From Tomocerus qinae (lineage: Eukaryota > Arthropoda > Collembola > Entomobryomorpha > Tomoceridae): DNA of 64,000 nucleotides. The DNA lies in NCBI GenBank assembly GCA_020055645.1, contig CM034546.1:72540001-72604000 (forward strand). Reading direction: 5' to 3'. The notes below the pieces were generated by a model. The model had not been told where the DNA came from. It was given only the letters and a program-made list of their open reading frames with translations, and did not search any database. The translations under genes were made by a program, and so were the position numbers. Below, one piece after another: positions 42,364 to 53,423 of the stretch. Every line of letters starts with the position of its first letter. The first letter of the stretch is position 1.

Positions 42364-42760
42364 GTATATTAATGTAAATCGTGTTAATGCAATGTCAATA
42401 GACATTAATTTGTCAAAGCATGTACATTATATTATTACGTGTAGGTATAAGTGTGCACAATGCACTATGTATTTATATCATTACAGATATCTCTAATTAC
42501 CAAAGTAGCAATGAATTGTAGGGGTATAGCATAAAATTATTAATTGTCGTAAATTTTTATTTCGTATTTTTTAACATAATTCCAGATATTTCCGACAATA
42601 AATCTGAAAAATATTATCGAAATATGAGGACATTGAATAAATTACTATATGGATACAGTAATAAGTAGTACTCATTATATTACAATGAAATAGTGATTAA
42701 ACTCTCATTTTCAATAAATGGCAACCTAAGCTGTCATGTTGCTATATTAGTTATGCTAAA
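42364..42760. other. intergenic
   Basis: Right-hand copy of the GTAT target duplication at 42364-42367, then AT-rich DNA with no gene. Confidence 0.4.
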
Positions 42761-44589
42761 TTATGCAAATAAATCGTCCCAAAGTCCTGGAATCCTGTTT
42801 TTTCTGACCCATTCATCCATTTTCTGTATGGATTCCTGTGAAAGTTCTTCTTTCCAAGATCCAACTTTTCCTTTTCTTATGAAATTTGTTTTTCGAGGAA
42901 TTCCATGAATTTGAGTTAATAAATTAGTGATTTCATCCAGGTTGATATAAGGATTCACCTTCATGCTTTCAAAACTAAGGTGATTCAAAAGTTTGTCTTT
43001 CTCACTTCCTTTTAATGATTTCCCCAGAAAGCTTGCTGTTTTCTCAATAACGCTGCCTAAATCCTATAATTATTACGTTCAATAACACGACTAAAATAAC
43101 GATTTATTTAATTTAATAAATGTAGAAGGCAGGCAGGTAGATACTTACTTTTTTTAATTCCTCAAACGTAAGGAAGAGAATGTTCGGCTCATTTCGAATT
43201 CTCCAGAATCCTTTAACATGACTCCAATACGGAGCGTAGAGTGCTGCAATTAAAACATATTTATTTTACAACTGCAGCAAATCTAGCACTAAATGTGTTA
43301 GAAAATATTGAATTGTGAATAAATTGCTAGGTACAAACTGGAATTTCCTAAGATAAAGAAATTTCAATGTTTTCTTTACAATTGTCTTACACAGATCAGC
43401 AATAAACTCATCGACGAATTCATCAATTGTGCCCAAGTATCCTTCAATCAAAACTCGATGATGATAAAATGAAACGCATACATCTTTTGGGTTTCTAGCG
43501 ACATAAATCATCTTGGGCTTTTTCGTTCCCCCTCGAATTTCTTTGGGGAGAAGACTCCAGGGAAGATGACTTTGAATTGTTCGCGGTGACTCAAGCTGCT
43601 GGACAATTTGCATGGAGTTGGGCTTTCCTTCATCTTCCTTTAGTTTTGCACTTATCGATGCTACACTCCAAGTTGCATCAAACCTTTAAAGCAATTATAA
43701 GGCTCCTGGTGATAATTTTCGATGGTATATTGTTTCAAATGAAATAGTCTTGTATATTTTCTGTAATAACGAAGGACTTACTCCAAATAAGGCACTCTTA
43801 CATATGAATTGACCATTGCTGCATCATAATTTAGATCATGGAGGAGGAGCCAAGCCATTTCCTACACATTCTCATTCAGTAACGACCAGGCCACCATCAC
43901 GGAGTATTACTGAACCACCACAGGACTAATATCAACATTTAATTAATAAGGAAAAGGAAGTTTCGGCGAAAATATGTTAGAAGGTATGTTAGAAAAGAAA
44001 GTAAGTACATAGTTTTAATTAATGAATGGTCTCAAAAATTCTAGTCTTGTGATGTCAATTAATATAATAGTCAAGGTAGAAGGGCAAGTGCTTCCCCCAT
44101 CTACGCTTCCTTCAAATCAAAGAAAGAAACTCAAAAAATGTCAAAAAATGTTAATTTTTCACATTATTTCAGTTTCGTAGTAGTTCCTATAATTGTAGGT
44201 GCGGCCCTGCTGATACTATTGGTCAGCCCGTGGTGGATGGTGGCCTGGTCGTGAAATGCAAAATAACCTTCGTCCATGTCGTTCCTAAACCAGTAAAATA
44301 TAGTTTAGCACAAAAATCTCTTGGTTTCAAATATAATATTCTGCTTTGAATACTAAAAATATTTTTAATTAGTGAGTGTAAATTTAATACCTGCTTTAAT
44401 AAAAGAGCAAATCCACAAATCGTCATCTCTCACTTCTAAATTTTCAATAGTTTCCGAATGGTTGGAATAGAATTTAGGGAGGAAACACTTTTCAGGTCCA
44501 AATTGAGCAAATGCTTCAGGATAGACTACCTTGTTTTGTCGAGACACTAGTTTGTCAGCTATTTCCTGATCCAGTTCTGTGTATTCCAT
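42761..44589 (-). CDS. cytosolic sulfotransferase (SULT family), complete
   Basis: Six exons (minus): 44589-44391, 44284-44268 (17 nt), 43861-43782, 43683-43391, 43243-43149, 43063-42761; 987 nt, 328 aa, in phase with GT-AG sites. Transfers sulfate from PAPS to hydroxyl or amine groups of small molecules in the cytosol. The 5'-phosphosulfate loop is built across three exons (FIKAG / TTWTK / [13 protein letters not shown]). The [15 protein letters not shown] block, the 3'-phosphate binding [16 protein letters not shown], the catalytic region LPWSLLP with its His, and the C-terminal [16 protein letters not shown]/dimer motif (RKGxxGDWK in most members) are all present. No disruption seen. Confidence 0.9.
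43886..44251. repeat. short inverted repeats framing most of SULT intron 2 (possible MITE)
   Basis: CGACCAGGCCACCATC at 43886-43901 is repeated in reverse complement at 44236-44251. The enclosed 330 bp is AT-rich and non-coding, and no target duplication is clear. Confidence 0.35.
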
Positions 44590-45485
44590 TGTACAATACA
44601 GCTAATTGCTGACTTAGAGAAAATAGTTTTTTTCCAAAAGAAACTACAACTATAGAGTAATTTAAGTAGAATGATACTTAAAACTTTTTGGTATCACGCA
44701 GATAAACTCTTGTTTAAATTTTCAGTCACTCATTCATTCCCTTTTTCGGGTTACTACTCATTTAGTTTTGAGATTATATGTACGTGTCAATGTCAATACT
44801 TGTTTTTATCTCAAGTATGTGACAAGTAAAAGATTTGAAAGCAATCAAGCCAAAATGCCAATAACGTAACCGATATTCTATAAAGTGATTTATTTCCAAG
44901 CGGTATAATATAAATGTAAATAAATTACTATTATTACAAAAATTGTGCTTGTGAGAGGCAAAATTCCTCTTTAGTATACATGCATTAAAGTGGTTCATTG
45001 CATATGTTTTCTACTTCGAACAACAAATAGTAGTGTAACTTTCCATTCATGAAATTGAAAATATAATAAGCATATATCTAAGTGTTTTCTATATCTGAAA
45101 CATGCAGCAAGTTTAAATAATAGGTAAATATATATATACCTAGTATTACTTGCTATGGGTATAATGATATTTGATATCTACATTAGCCTATAGGGGAAGA
45201 AGTCGTTGATAATTGAAGTAATAAGTGGATTAGTTATGAAGAATTACTATTTAATACAATGCAGATGATTATAAGTGGAATTTTAGTTTCTCAAGAATGT
45301 CACTATAGTACATACAAACGCTTTCTGCTGGTTAAATCTGTTTAAAATGTTCTAAATTAGTACATTTTAAACAGATACTACAATAGCAGAGCTAGAGCGA
45401 GGGAGGAAGGGGCAATTTTATCAATCTACTTAATCAATCTACTGTAAAAATAATTATGGATCTATTTGAATCTAATTTCTGAAAT
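44590..45485. other. intergenic with one perfect 13-bp hairpin
   Basis: At 45338-45374 CTGTTTAAAATGT and ACATTTTAAACAG form a perfect 13-bp stem with an 11-nt loop. Otherwise AT-rich, no gene. SULT promoter side; no TATA box recognised. Confidence 0.4.
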
Positions 45486-48460
45486 TTAATAAGTTCCAAC
45501 TTCTTCCATACGCCGAAGAAAATATTCGAATGCATTTACGGATGGCAACTTTTCGTACTTTTCATTTCCATTAGTAATTGGCAGAAGAGGAAAAACTTGC
45601 TGATCACCATCCGGATTAACAGAGTAAATGAAACTTTGTCGCGGTTCCCCCTTAATCTTTTGCTGCTCGTCCTTCAATATCCTAACTCGATGTTTCTATA
45701 TTCAAAACAGACATTGCTATCTCCTAAAGGATTTCATTAGGTAGGTACTTATTCAGAATTTCTTACTGCAGCACGAAGTTGTCCAGCAGTGTAGAATTCC
45801 AACAGGAGGCCAGTGTTAACAACAATTGAATTTTTCACAGGAGTGACCTCAGCCCATTCCCCAGTCGTTGTTTTCACCTACAACAGCAATAATTATCATT
45901 ATTCAAATATAAATGCATGACGCAGCGAGGGGGCACCGGGGCACTGCCCCCTCCAAAATGGAGAAAAATTATGATATTTTTTCTCTGCCATGCATTCCCC
46001 GAAATTTTTTTCTGGCTGCGACCCTGTGCATGAATCAATAAGACACTTCGACACTGTGCACACAATTGCATACTAACCTCAAGACCTCCAACCATGTCCT
46101 AAAAGAAAATCAACATCATATTGGTTTATTTTGTCCAAAATTATTTAACGTCAAGAAAACCAAAAAAACTATCGACTCTAAGTCCAAATTCCTAAATTGA
46201 GATTATCAGACGTCTTACTTGGAAAACGAGCGTGATGGATCCCCAGTCACAATGCTCTCCACAGCGAATTGCATCGGTCGGAAAATCTCCTTCAGGGTTC
46301 AAAGGGTAGTAGTATGTTGACCGTGCTACAGTTTGGGATTTGACATTGAAATCTCCAATATTTCTGTGTCGTTGGATGAGAACATCGTCTTCCAGCTTGA
46401 AAAGCCTTTCCAAGCAACGCAGTAATTTTTTGGCAATGTTGTCCACGTCACTTGTAATATCATCAAAAGCGGTTTTGAATCCGGAAACCTCATCTATAGG
46501 ATATGTTGACTCGTCATTCCAGCAAACTTTTGAATTGTCCCAAAACTCACGGAGCTCCATTGAATTTTTCACCTCCTCATTCAAACTGTCAAAAATGGAG
46601 AAACTTATGAGAATTTTAATATCTGTGTCAATAGGCAATATTTAATTAAACGAATTCAGATTTCAAAACGTCTAACAATTCATCTCCCGGGCCCGAGTAG
46701 CCGTGAAATACTTTTTTTGGAAACCGCTTCCGATATTTTCTTTTAATGTCCATGGGAAGCTCAAAGAATTGTTTTGTTTTCTTGAATATGTTTTCTACCT
46801 GTATTTAGTAAATATTAAAACTATGTAAAATACTTTGTTTGTCATTTAGTTGGAGGACCAACCCATACTTTGGGGATTGGCGCGGGCGTTTGAACCAGGC
46901 ACATCTGGGTTTTTACCGTGTCCGTCGATTGAAGAAAATGCCTGGAAATTCCTATTTTTAGGATTTTCCAGGCATTTTCAAAAGTGTAAAACTGTAAGGC
47001 TGTACCTCAGGTAAGTGGTCCAACTTGTGGTTTTACTTTATCGTATTTAATTTACCATTAATTGTGCAGTGAAGAAAACAAAATTTTTCGTTTTATTAGG
47101 TTCATGGTCATTGCTGGGAACTTCGGCACTGCGCCATCTCGGGGGGCACTCAGAGTAATGTGCTACTTGTTGACAGTGACCACAAGATGTCGCAGGGCCG
47201 CCTTTCTGGAATGAAACATAACCAACATTTTTCTCAAGTTGTTCATGTATCAACATCATGAACTCGAGACTGTGTTGTGTGTGTGATGTTGGGCATGAGA
47301 CGATGATGCATTGCGCCACTGCACTCTGCCCATAATTCATACACCCAACCTCATGCACGGTAAAAATTTTATTCGTTTTTAATTGATGCGGGTGGATTTT
47401 AATGGGGGTGTCGGGTGGTGCTGCTCGGGATTGTGGGCGTGGTCATGCGGGGGGGACTGCCGCGGATTGGGGAGTCTGTACCGGGGGTCTCACATTGGCT
47501 CTTTCCCCGGGGTGCCTTACCATACCGCCGTGTATAGCCGCCGCCTGGCCTCTCTCTTGGTTTCGGGTGGGGCTATTTGATGGCTCCCATTGAAATCCTA
47601 GGACACATGTCAACCGTGTCCAGGAATCAGTACTCAGAAATGAGGACTGCATGAAAGAGATGGGGAGCTGCAGAGCCAACCTGTCTCAACGTACTCCATT
47701 TACGTGCGTAAGTGGGGATCATATTTTATGAGTAACCACTTCCCAAAGCAGCAGGTATACTGCCGACGTGGCAGCAAGAACTACCAGAACCGGAGAATAG
47801 GGGGCTAAAAGGAACCCTAGAATCCCAATCCCCCTGGACCGCAAGATGAGGTAGGTGGGGCGGGGTGCCCAATTTCGTTCTTTTCTTATTTTATTTTGTG
47901 GTGGCAGGTGCTGCTGCTAAAACGCCATATCTAAGCACTGGTATGGTGTGGCAGAGCCTGCCGGGAATCAAAGTTGTCGCCAGGGGAGTTGGCAATAGGC
48001 CCGTACAGGCGGCCTGCGCCCTTGTCGTCAGTTCTACTCAATAGGCTGATGACAACCCCTTATAATACATACATACATACATACAACCCATACTTGGCAG
48101 TGGCAGAATGATGTAACATTAATAAAAGTTTAGATTAACCTTTTCCATGTCTACATCATGGTTAATGAGGTAAAATATCCCATATCTTTTAATGGCCACC
48201 CCGATATTTTTGGCAACTCTATCGAAGTTTTCATCAGAAACATTCTGAAATGGCCCAGCAATGGGAGTGCAATCGATTATTGAGATATTAGAATCCATTT
48301 TCATTGTGCCTCTCCGAACGAAATTAACATCTAAAATGTACTAAGGGTAGAAATTATTAGTATATCGCAAATATCAATGTTATATTTGTTGAAAATCTGT
48401 AATAATTGGGATTAAGATTTAAAGCCTTACCTCTTCTTTAACCTGTGGACACATTTCCAT
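45486..48460 (-). CDS. 2OG-Fe(II) oxygenase C (isopenicillin-N-synthase-like), apparently intact
   Basis: Exons (minus): 48340-48140, 46798-46677, 46585-46219, 46098-46078 (21 nt), 45877-45767, 45695-45486. From the ATG at 48304 this gives 331 aa. An upstream exon 48460-48431 (MEMCPQVKEE) joins in frame at 48340, giving a possible 353-aa form. Metal ligands H-x-D in GEHCDWGS and His in AAKHRVRI, and 2OG-binding R-x-S in PRQSFIYS are intact; HGYSGPGDE marks the substrate-pocket loop. The donor after exon 1 is GAAAAG|GTTAA, as expected. Exons 3-6 are nearly identical to gene B while exons 1-2 are clearly diverged (IIDCTPIAGPFQNVSDEN). Intron 1 holds a 1.2-kb insertion. IPNS-like fold is clear; beta-lactam synthesis cannot be inferred. 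Confidence 0.87.
46871..48083 (+). mobile_element. retroposon of 1.2 kb in intron 1 of oxygenase C
   Basis: Flanked by a 12-bp target duplication CAACCCATACTT (46859-46870 and 48084-48095). GC-rich against its surroundings. It ends in ATACATACATAC, and the last 110 bp or so match the element in gene A in opposite orientation. Near its left end GAAAATGCCTGGA and TCCAGGCATTTTC form a small hairpin (46935-46982). Minus-strand ORF 47047-47358 has a CCHC-like CGHCQQVAHYSEC but runs against the tail orientation. Either a 5'-cut LINE or a composite SINE. Confidence 0.75.
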
Positions 48461-48519
48461 TGTAAATCTGAATTATGAAACAATTTCTGGACAAAACTGG
48501 CAGAAAGCCTTCGCTACAG

Positions 48520-48528
48520 CTATTTATA
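48520..48528 (-). promoter_or_regulatory. TATA box for oxygenase C
   Basis: TATAAATAG on the minus strand about 60 bp above the upstream ATG at 48460; this puts a start site near 48490-48497, giving a short leader that includes the extra 5' exon. Confidence 0.45.
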
Positions 48529-49809
48529 AATACGTGTGCTTTGATAAGCTTTATTCAAGACTTGTTGAAACGTAGCACACGAAGTATGCTAGAAAAATGT
48601 TGAAATCGGTAAATTAATAGCGACTGCGCATTGGCCCGAATTTCATAGAAGGGTGATTGTTTACTAGACCAATTTTTTATGCCTAAGCGTGTTGAAATGT
48701 AGAACAAACTCATTATACTGATAGTCTAGCTCTTACTCATTAACTACAAAATTTAATGGACATAAAAACAAACCTTTATACGAGAATAGTGACAGAATTC
48801 CATGCGCATGTCCCACTTTAAGTTTATTTATATGAATGATGTATTTACCAGTTTGTCCAAAGAGAAGAAGGAGTTCATAGTCATACTTATTATTACTCTA
48901 ACAGACCCTTAATTGTGATATTACAGTTGCTTATTATAAAATTATTTTTCTGTTTAACACGCAACAGTTTAGTATAAGTACAGAAAAAAGATTTGTACTA
49001 GTATCTGTAAATTAACATAAGGATTAGCATAATATTAAAAGCCTGAAGCTTAATCAATGACTAATTCACAACCTCCGCTTAGAAGGCCAATGTCAACGAA
49101 AATGATAATATTGTCATAGATAGGGTGTTACTGTAAATGAAAACATGAATAGACATTAAAGTAAACATAGGCATTGAAATCACTGAACTCATTATTACTC
49201 TTTATAATAAGTACACAAACAAAGTGTGATCACTATTTAGTTTTCGTAATTACAAAAGTACATGAGGAATATCTGCACGTGCTCAATAGTTCCATACATG
49301 CCAGAGCAACAGTTACAGCGAAACAAATAAAACCGGTTACATTTGGTAATAGTGTAACATTTATTGAACAAAGATTAATACGCACTCAAAGGTTAACAAG
49401 TTCATGAGCTACAACGCAACAGTAAAACTTTAAGTGCAATAATATGTTAATAACAGTATGTTGGCCCAAAAAGGCCTAATTTGTCATTTTAAACTTATTA
49501 CTATAATGTTCATTACCATGTCAATTAAATGTTATTGAATTTTATTGGCAATTGTGATTTCTAATTTATATTACACCTTTTTACCCAGGTTTGCATATCT
49601 TCAGTCTTCAATATCAGACACGCCCTAAAATCTCCAGAAGGGATAAAATTTATGCCCGTATCATTAATAAACCAACTCACAAAATCTTTCTATACTCTCC
49701 CCATATTTATATTTATTCTTTGATTAGTCACTTGTTACAAAAGCTTTGAAAACAATTAAATGGCCGGTGAATTCTGCGATATTTTATATTGATGATTTTG
49801 TCGATTCAT

Positions 49810-50307
49810 TCATTCTTGTTCAATTCTGAGTAAGATATCTTTAAAAACAGACTTCGGAACATCTTTCAATCGAAATGTTAAATGCTTTACGACAACAGCA
49901 GCTAGAATTAACAATGAAATGTTGTGTAGCTATAGAAATTAGTTACTACAAAGTATCAAATTTTAAATTGTGCAATAAGTTTGAAATTTTTATTACTCAT
50001 GATCATGGTGTCATGGAAATAATATAAATAAATTTACCTTTTTTAGCTGGTAAACGGTACATGGTAAAAGGAAATCCAATTAGTTTTCTTAAGTGGTAAT
50101 TTAACTTTTCCGGAATGGATGTCGGACGGCGTACAAATTTACAATTATTAAATCTATGACAATATTCAGCATGAGAAACTTCAAAGAAGAAATAATAATT
50201 AGTAACGACTTATATTTACTCACCCAAAGTCAACGGATGTCACATTTTGGAATAATTTTTTGACCTTGCTTTCGTCCGATGGGTTAAATGAACAATTTTC
50301 AAAATTC
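49810..50307 (-). CDS. possible three-exon C-terminal gene fragment, unknown
   Basis: Three exon-like stretches on the minus strand, 50307-50224, 50153-50038 and 49901-49810, join through GT-AG sites in a consistent phase to give about 96 aa. They read NFENCSFNPSDESKVKKLFQ, VTSVDFGFNNCKFVRRP, KLIGFPFTMYRLPA and VVVKHLTFRLKDVPKSVFK, then a stop. The alternation of Leu/Val and Cys/Asn is reminiscent of leucine-rich-repeat or F-box-associated proteins, but no family is recognised. The 5' exons are not found. An alternative acceptor for the last exon gives a Cys-rich end instead. May be a real gene tail or a relic. Confidence 0.3.
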
Positions 50308-50695
50308 CTTGAACATCAAAGGGAAGACAGTTATATTTTTGACATATAAAGACATATCGAAATATTTTGGTATATTTTGAGAATATTTCTAGCAAAAAAA
50401 TAAAGTAGTTTAAACAATATAATCTGAACATTTATTTTTGTTTGTCAGGATAAAATCATCAAAAAATATTCTCCACATTCCGTCATTATGCTCTTAAAAC
50501 TTTAAATCCTATATCTAGGAGTAAAATTGTGTTTGACATGTACAAAAATACACCTAATATTAGCAGTAGCAGAAAATATTATATTTGCAAATATTATGCA
50601 ACTCTGTAAGTAGAATATAGGGCATGGGCTATTTAATATCAATTATTATTTACGCACGACAAAATGTAAATAGGAAAACGAAAACAATAATCATT

Positions 50696-50998
50696 TTACA
50701 TTCTATCGATTGCAATGGGATTCAGTTTGTCCATCAATTTCTTTACTTTGGCCCGTTTGACTTTCTTGCTTGTTGTTTTGGGTTTCAAACGGTCCTGGTA
50801 CACAAAATCCAGAGAGTTGTAGGTAAATGTACAATAAGAAAACCTGTAAAATTAAGTATAATAATATGTTTTTTAGTATTTCTATTTTTAAATATACAAA
50901 ACAGTAGATACATTTTGCCTGCAATGATAATAATATTATGCAGATTATGATTACCTGATGGTAACATGTTGTATCTGTGACTGAGCATCTATACTCAT
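50696..50998 (-). CDS. possible two-exon small basic protein
   Basis: Exons 50998-50955 and 50843-50696 join in frame at a good donor (CAG|GTAATC) and acceptor (TTTTACAG|G) to give 63 aa: MSIDAQSQIQHVTIRFSYCT and later a Lys-rich end KPKTTSKKVKRAKVKKLMDK followed by LNPIAIDRM. No known domain. The Lys-rich tail suggests nucleic-acid binding or a ribosome-biogenesis-type peptide, but that is only composition. Confidence 0.28.
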
Positions 50999-53423
50999 GA
51001 TTTAGTTAATAATATTTGTAGTTTGTATATGTTTTGATAATATAATGACAAATGCAACCACAATTTTGAAATAACACAAGACCTAAATGCATACACGTAG
51101 AAATCCAGGATGGAAATAAAAACTAAAAGTTTTGAAAATATACTTTGTACGACTAAAATAAAGGTTTGTTCCTCCAGCATTTCTCAGGACATATTATGTA
51201 ATATCACATACTTAGTAGATCAGGAACCAGTTCTCAAATAAGCACAAAAAATAATGCCCATTTTAAATTAGCATGGGCTAAATATTGAACAAAAAAGTAT
51301 AGAGCTGTGAATTGATTATAACAGTTGTATTCTATGTACGGCGTTGCATGGGTCCAACCAAATAATTATTAAATCCATCCACCTGTTCCTTAAGAAAAAC
51401 CTGTTAGCATTGAGATTCTTCAATCTTAAATAACATTGCATCCCAACTTCAACTATACAAGCCACGCCTATAACTTGCAGATTTATCTCTTAACCTGAAA
51501 ACTATATTCTAATGTATTTTTCCATATAGGAGTCCAGCACTGCGGTATAAGCACGTTGAATTCGAATAATATATTATTATTACTTATTTACTGCCTCAAA
51601 CTAAGCTTGCTTAAAAGGCACAGTATGCTTAGCAAGAATATACATAGCCTTTGTATTGTTCAACTTATTCAGAAATCGTATAAATTACCCGATTCAAATG
51701 GCCAGACTTTAAACATTCAAACATTATCGATTAAGTAAAACTGTAACAGTTGTTGGCCTCAGATGGATGTTGCTTACTGCAGGAGAGTGTTAATTTCATT
51801 TATTTTCAAGATAATATCCATTTTCACAAAACATGCCAAGGCTATGATATTTTTGAAAGCAACTAAAATCTTTCAAAAAATGCTTAATTACAAATAAAAA
51901 TTTTGAGGAAGTTTAAAATGGCTTTCAATCCTCAACGTGTTAAAAACAATTATTGCGATGGTGACGATATTCTTCGTTACTGATTTGGGTTAAATAACTA
52001 CAACATAATATCATGTAGATAACTACATAGCTATAATAGTTACTTTCTATATTTATGTAACATACTAAATAAATGTATTGAAAATTTATGAATTTCCCTG
52101 AAGAAATAATGAAATGGAATTTATTCATTGAATTTGAAAAGTATTACCGTTCACATTGTGGTAATTAATCAATAAAAAGTAGCTAATTTTTGCAATTTTA
52201 ACCTAAAATTACGTTTCCTAAACGCTTAGTTAAAAATCTACAAGTTTGAAACTTTAGAGCTTATATTACACTTAGTTGTGAATAGCATTAGAATAAATTT
52301 TAATCTCCCATATGCCCATGTTAAAGGTCTAAACACATTTTGTATGCGGTAAATGTATTAAAATTTGTCCGTGCATATTAAAGTTGGTAGACAATGAAGA
52401 TAACGTAATAAACTTTTCTCAGGTGTAACTAACAACTAAGAAATTGGTAGCAATTAATAGTAGGTATGTAATAAATGTATAATGTAAGCAAAACAAGATA
52501 GTGTTAAAAAACTATTTGTCGCCTGACTTACCTGTACAGTATTATAATTATACATCCTTCTTAGGTATTGCTTATATATGATGTCAGTTGCAGGCTATTC
52601 GTTTACTGTATAATGATAGTTGTGGTATTATGGTAATGATATAAAGTAATCTCCTATGAAATACTAACGGTAAGTATCGATTTCTGTCCCGTTCAAATAA
52701 TTTGAACCACTATCGAAAATTGTGTTGTATAATTAACACTTGCTAATAATATATGCATAGCCTATAATATCAGATACACACACATTACCTTATATCTGTC
52801 TTTATACACTTTATATTATGAGACTATTGATTTCTGCTGTTTAAATAATTTAGATTGAATGTTAGAGGATGTCGTAAGTTTATTTCCAGCCCTCAGCCAT
52901 ATTATTGTATGGAGAAAATATTCCATGGCATTGCATTAGTGTTTTAAACATGTAAGTCATTTTAAGTTTCGTTATATCAATGTCAGTTGTTGTAAACTTT
53001 AATTAGGTATTTTGCTTATTTACTATAATCCAAAATCAAATGTCAATTTGGAAATTTCAGTGAAAATTGAAATAATTTACTCATGTGGATTCCTTCTTTT
53101 GCAATTGCGTTGGAAAATTTTAAAACATTTTACAAGACATCATTATAATATGCCTACCAAAATTTATAGAGTTCTGTGCTCACAAGTTTTACTATATAGA
53201 TAAAGTTTTGAAATTCGAATAAATATTTTGTATGGAAGTGTCACAAATTGTGAACTGTTTATTGGTAGCAATAAATAAATAGTTAAAATGCAGTGATATA
53301 CCTAAAATAAATTATAAAAGTGCATGAAAATCAATAAAATGAAAATTTTTATCGAAGCAATATCTTTAAAATGACATTATTATAATTGGTGACGAACAAC
53401 AGGCAAAAAATATATTTATAAAA

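Larger units (their letters stand above)
48533..53423. other. long AT-rich intergenic region
   Basis: Apart from the two weak gene models listed separately, I see no domain, tandem repeat, TIR pair or RNA gene. Listed small ORFs are chance openings in AT-rich DNA. Confidence 0.4.

Noticed and set aside
47047-47358. CCHC zinc-knuckle ORF as a gag gene
   Set aside because: Spacing is CX2CX4HX3C, not the usual CX2CX4HX4C, and it runs opposite to the tail of the retroposon it lies in.
8709-48460. Calling the oxygenases true isopenicillin N synthase with a beta-lactam pathway
   Set aside because: Only the general IPNS-like fold and Fe/2OG motifs are visible; the R-x-S pattern suggests 2OG use, unlike true IPNS, and no ACV synthetase is in the window.
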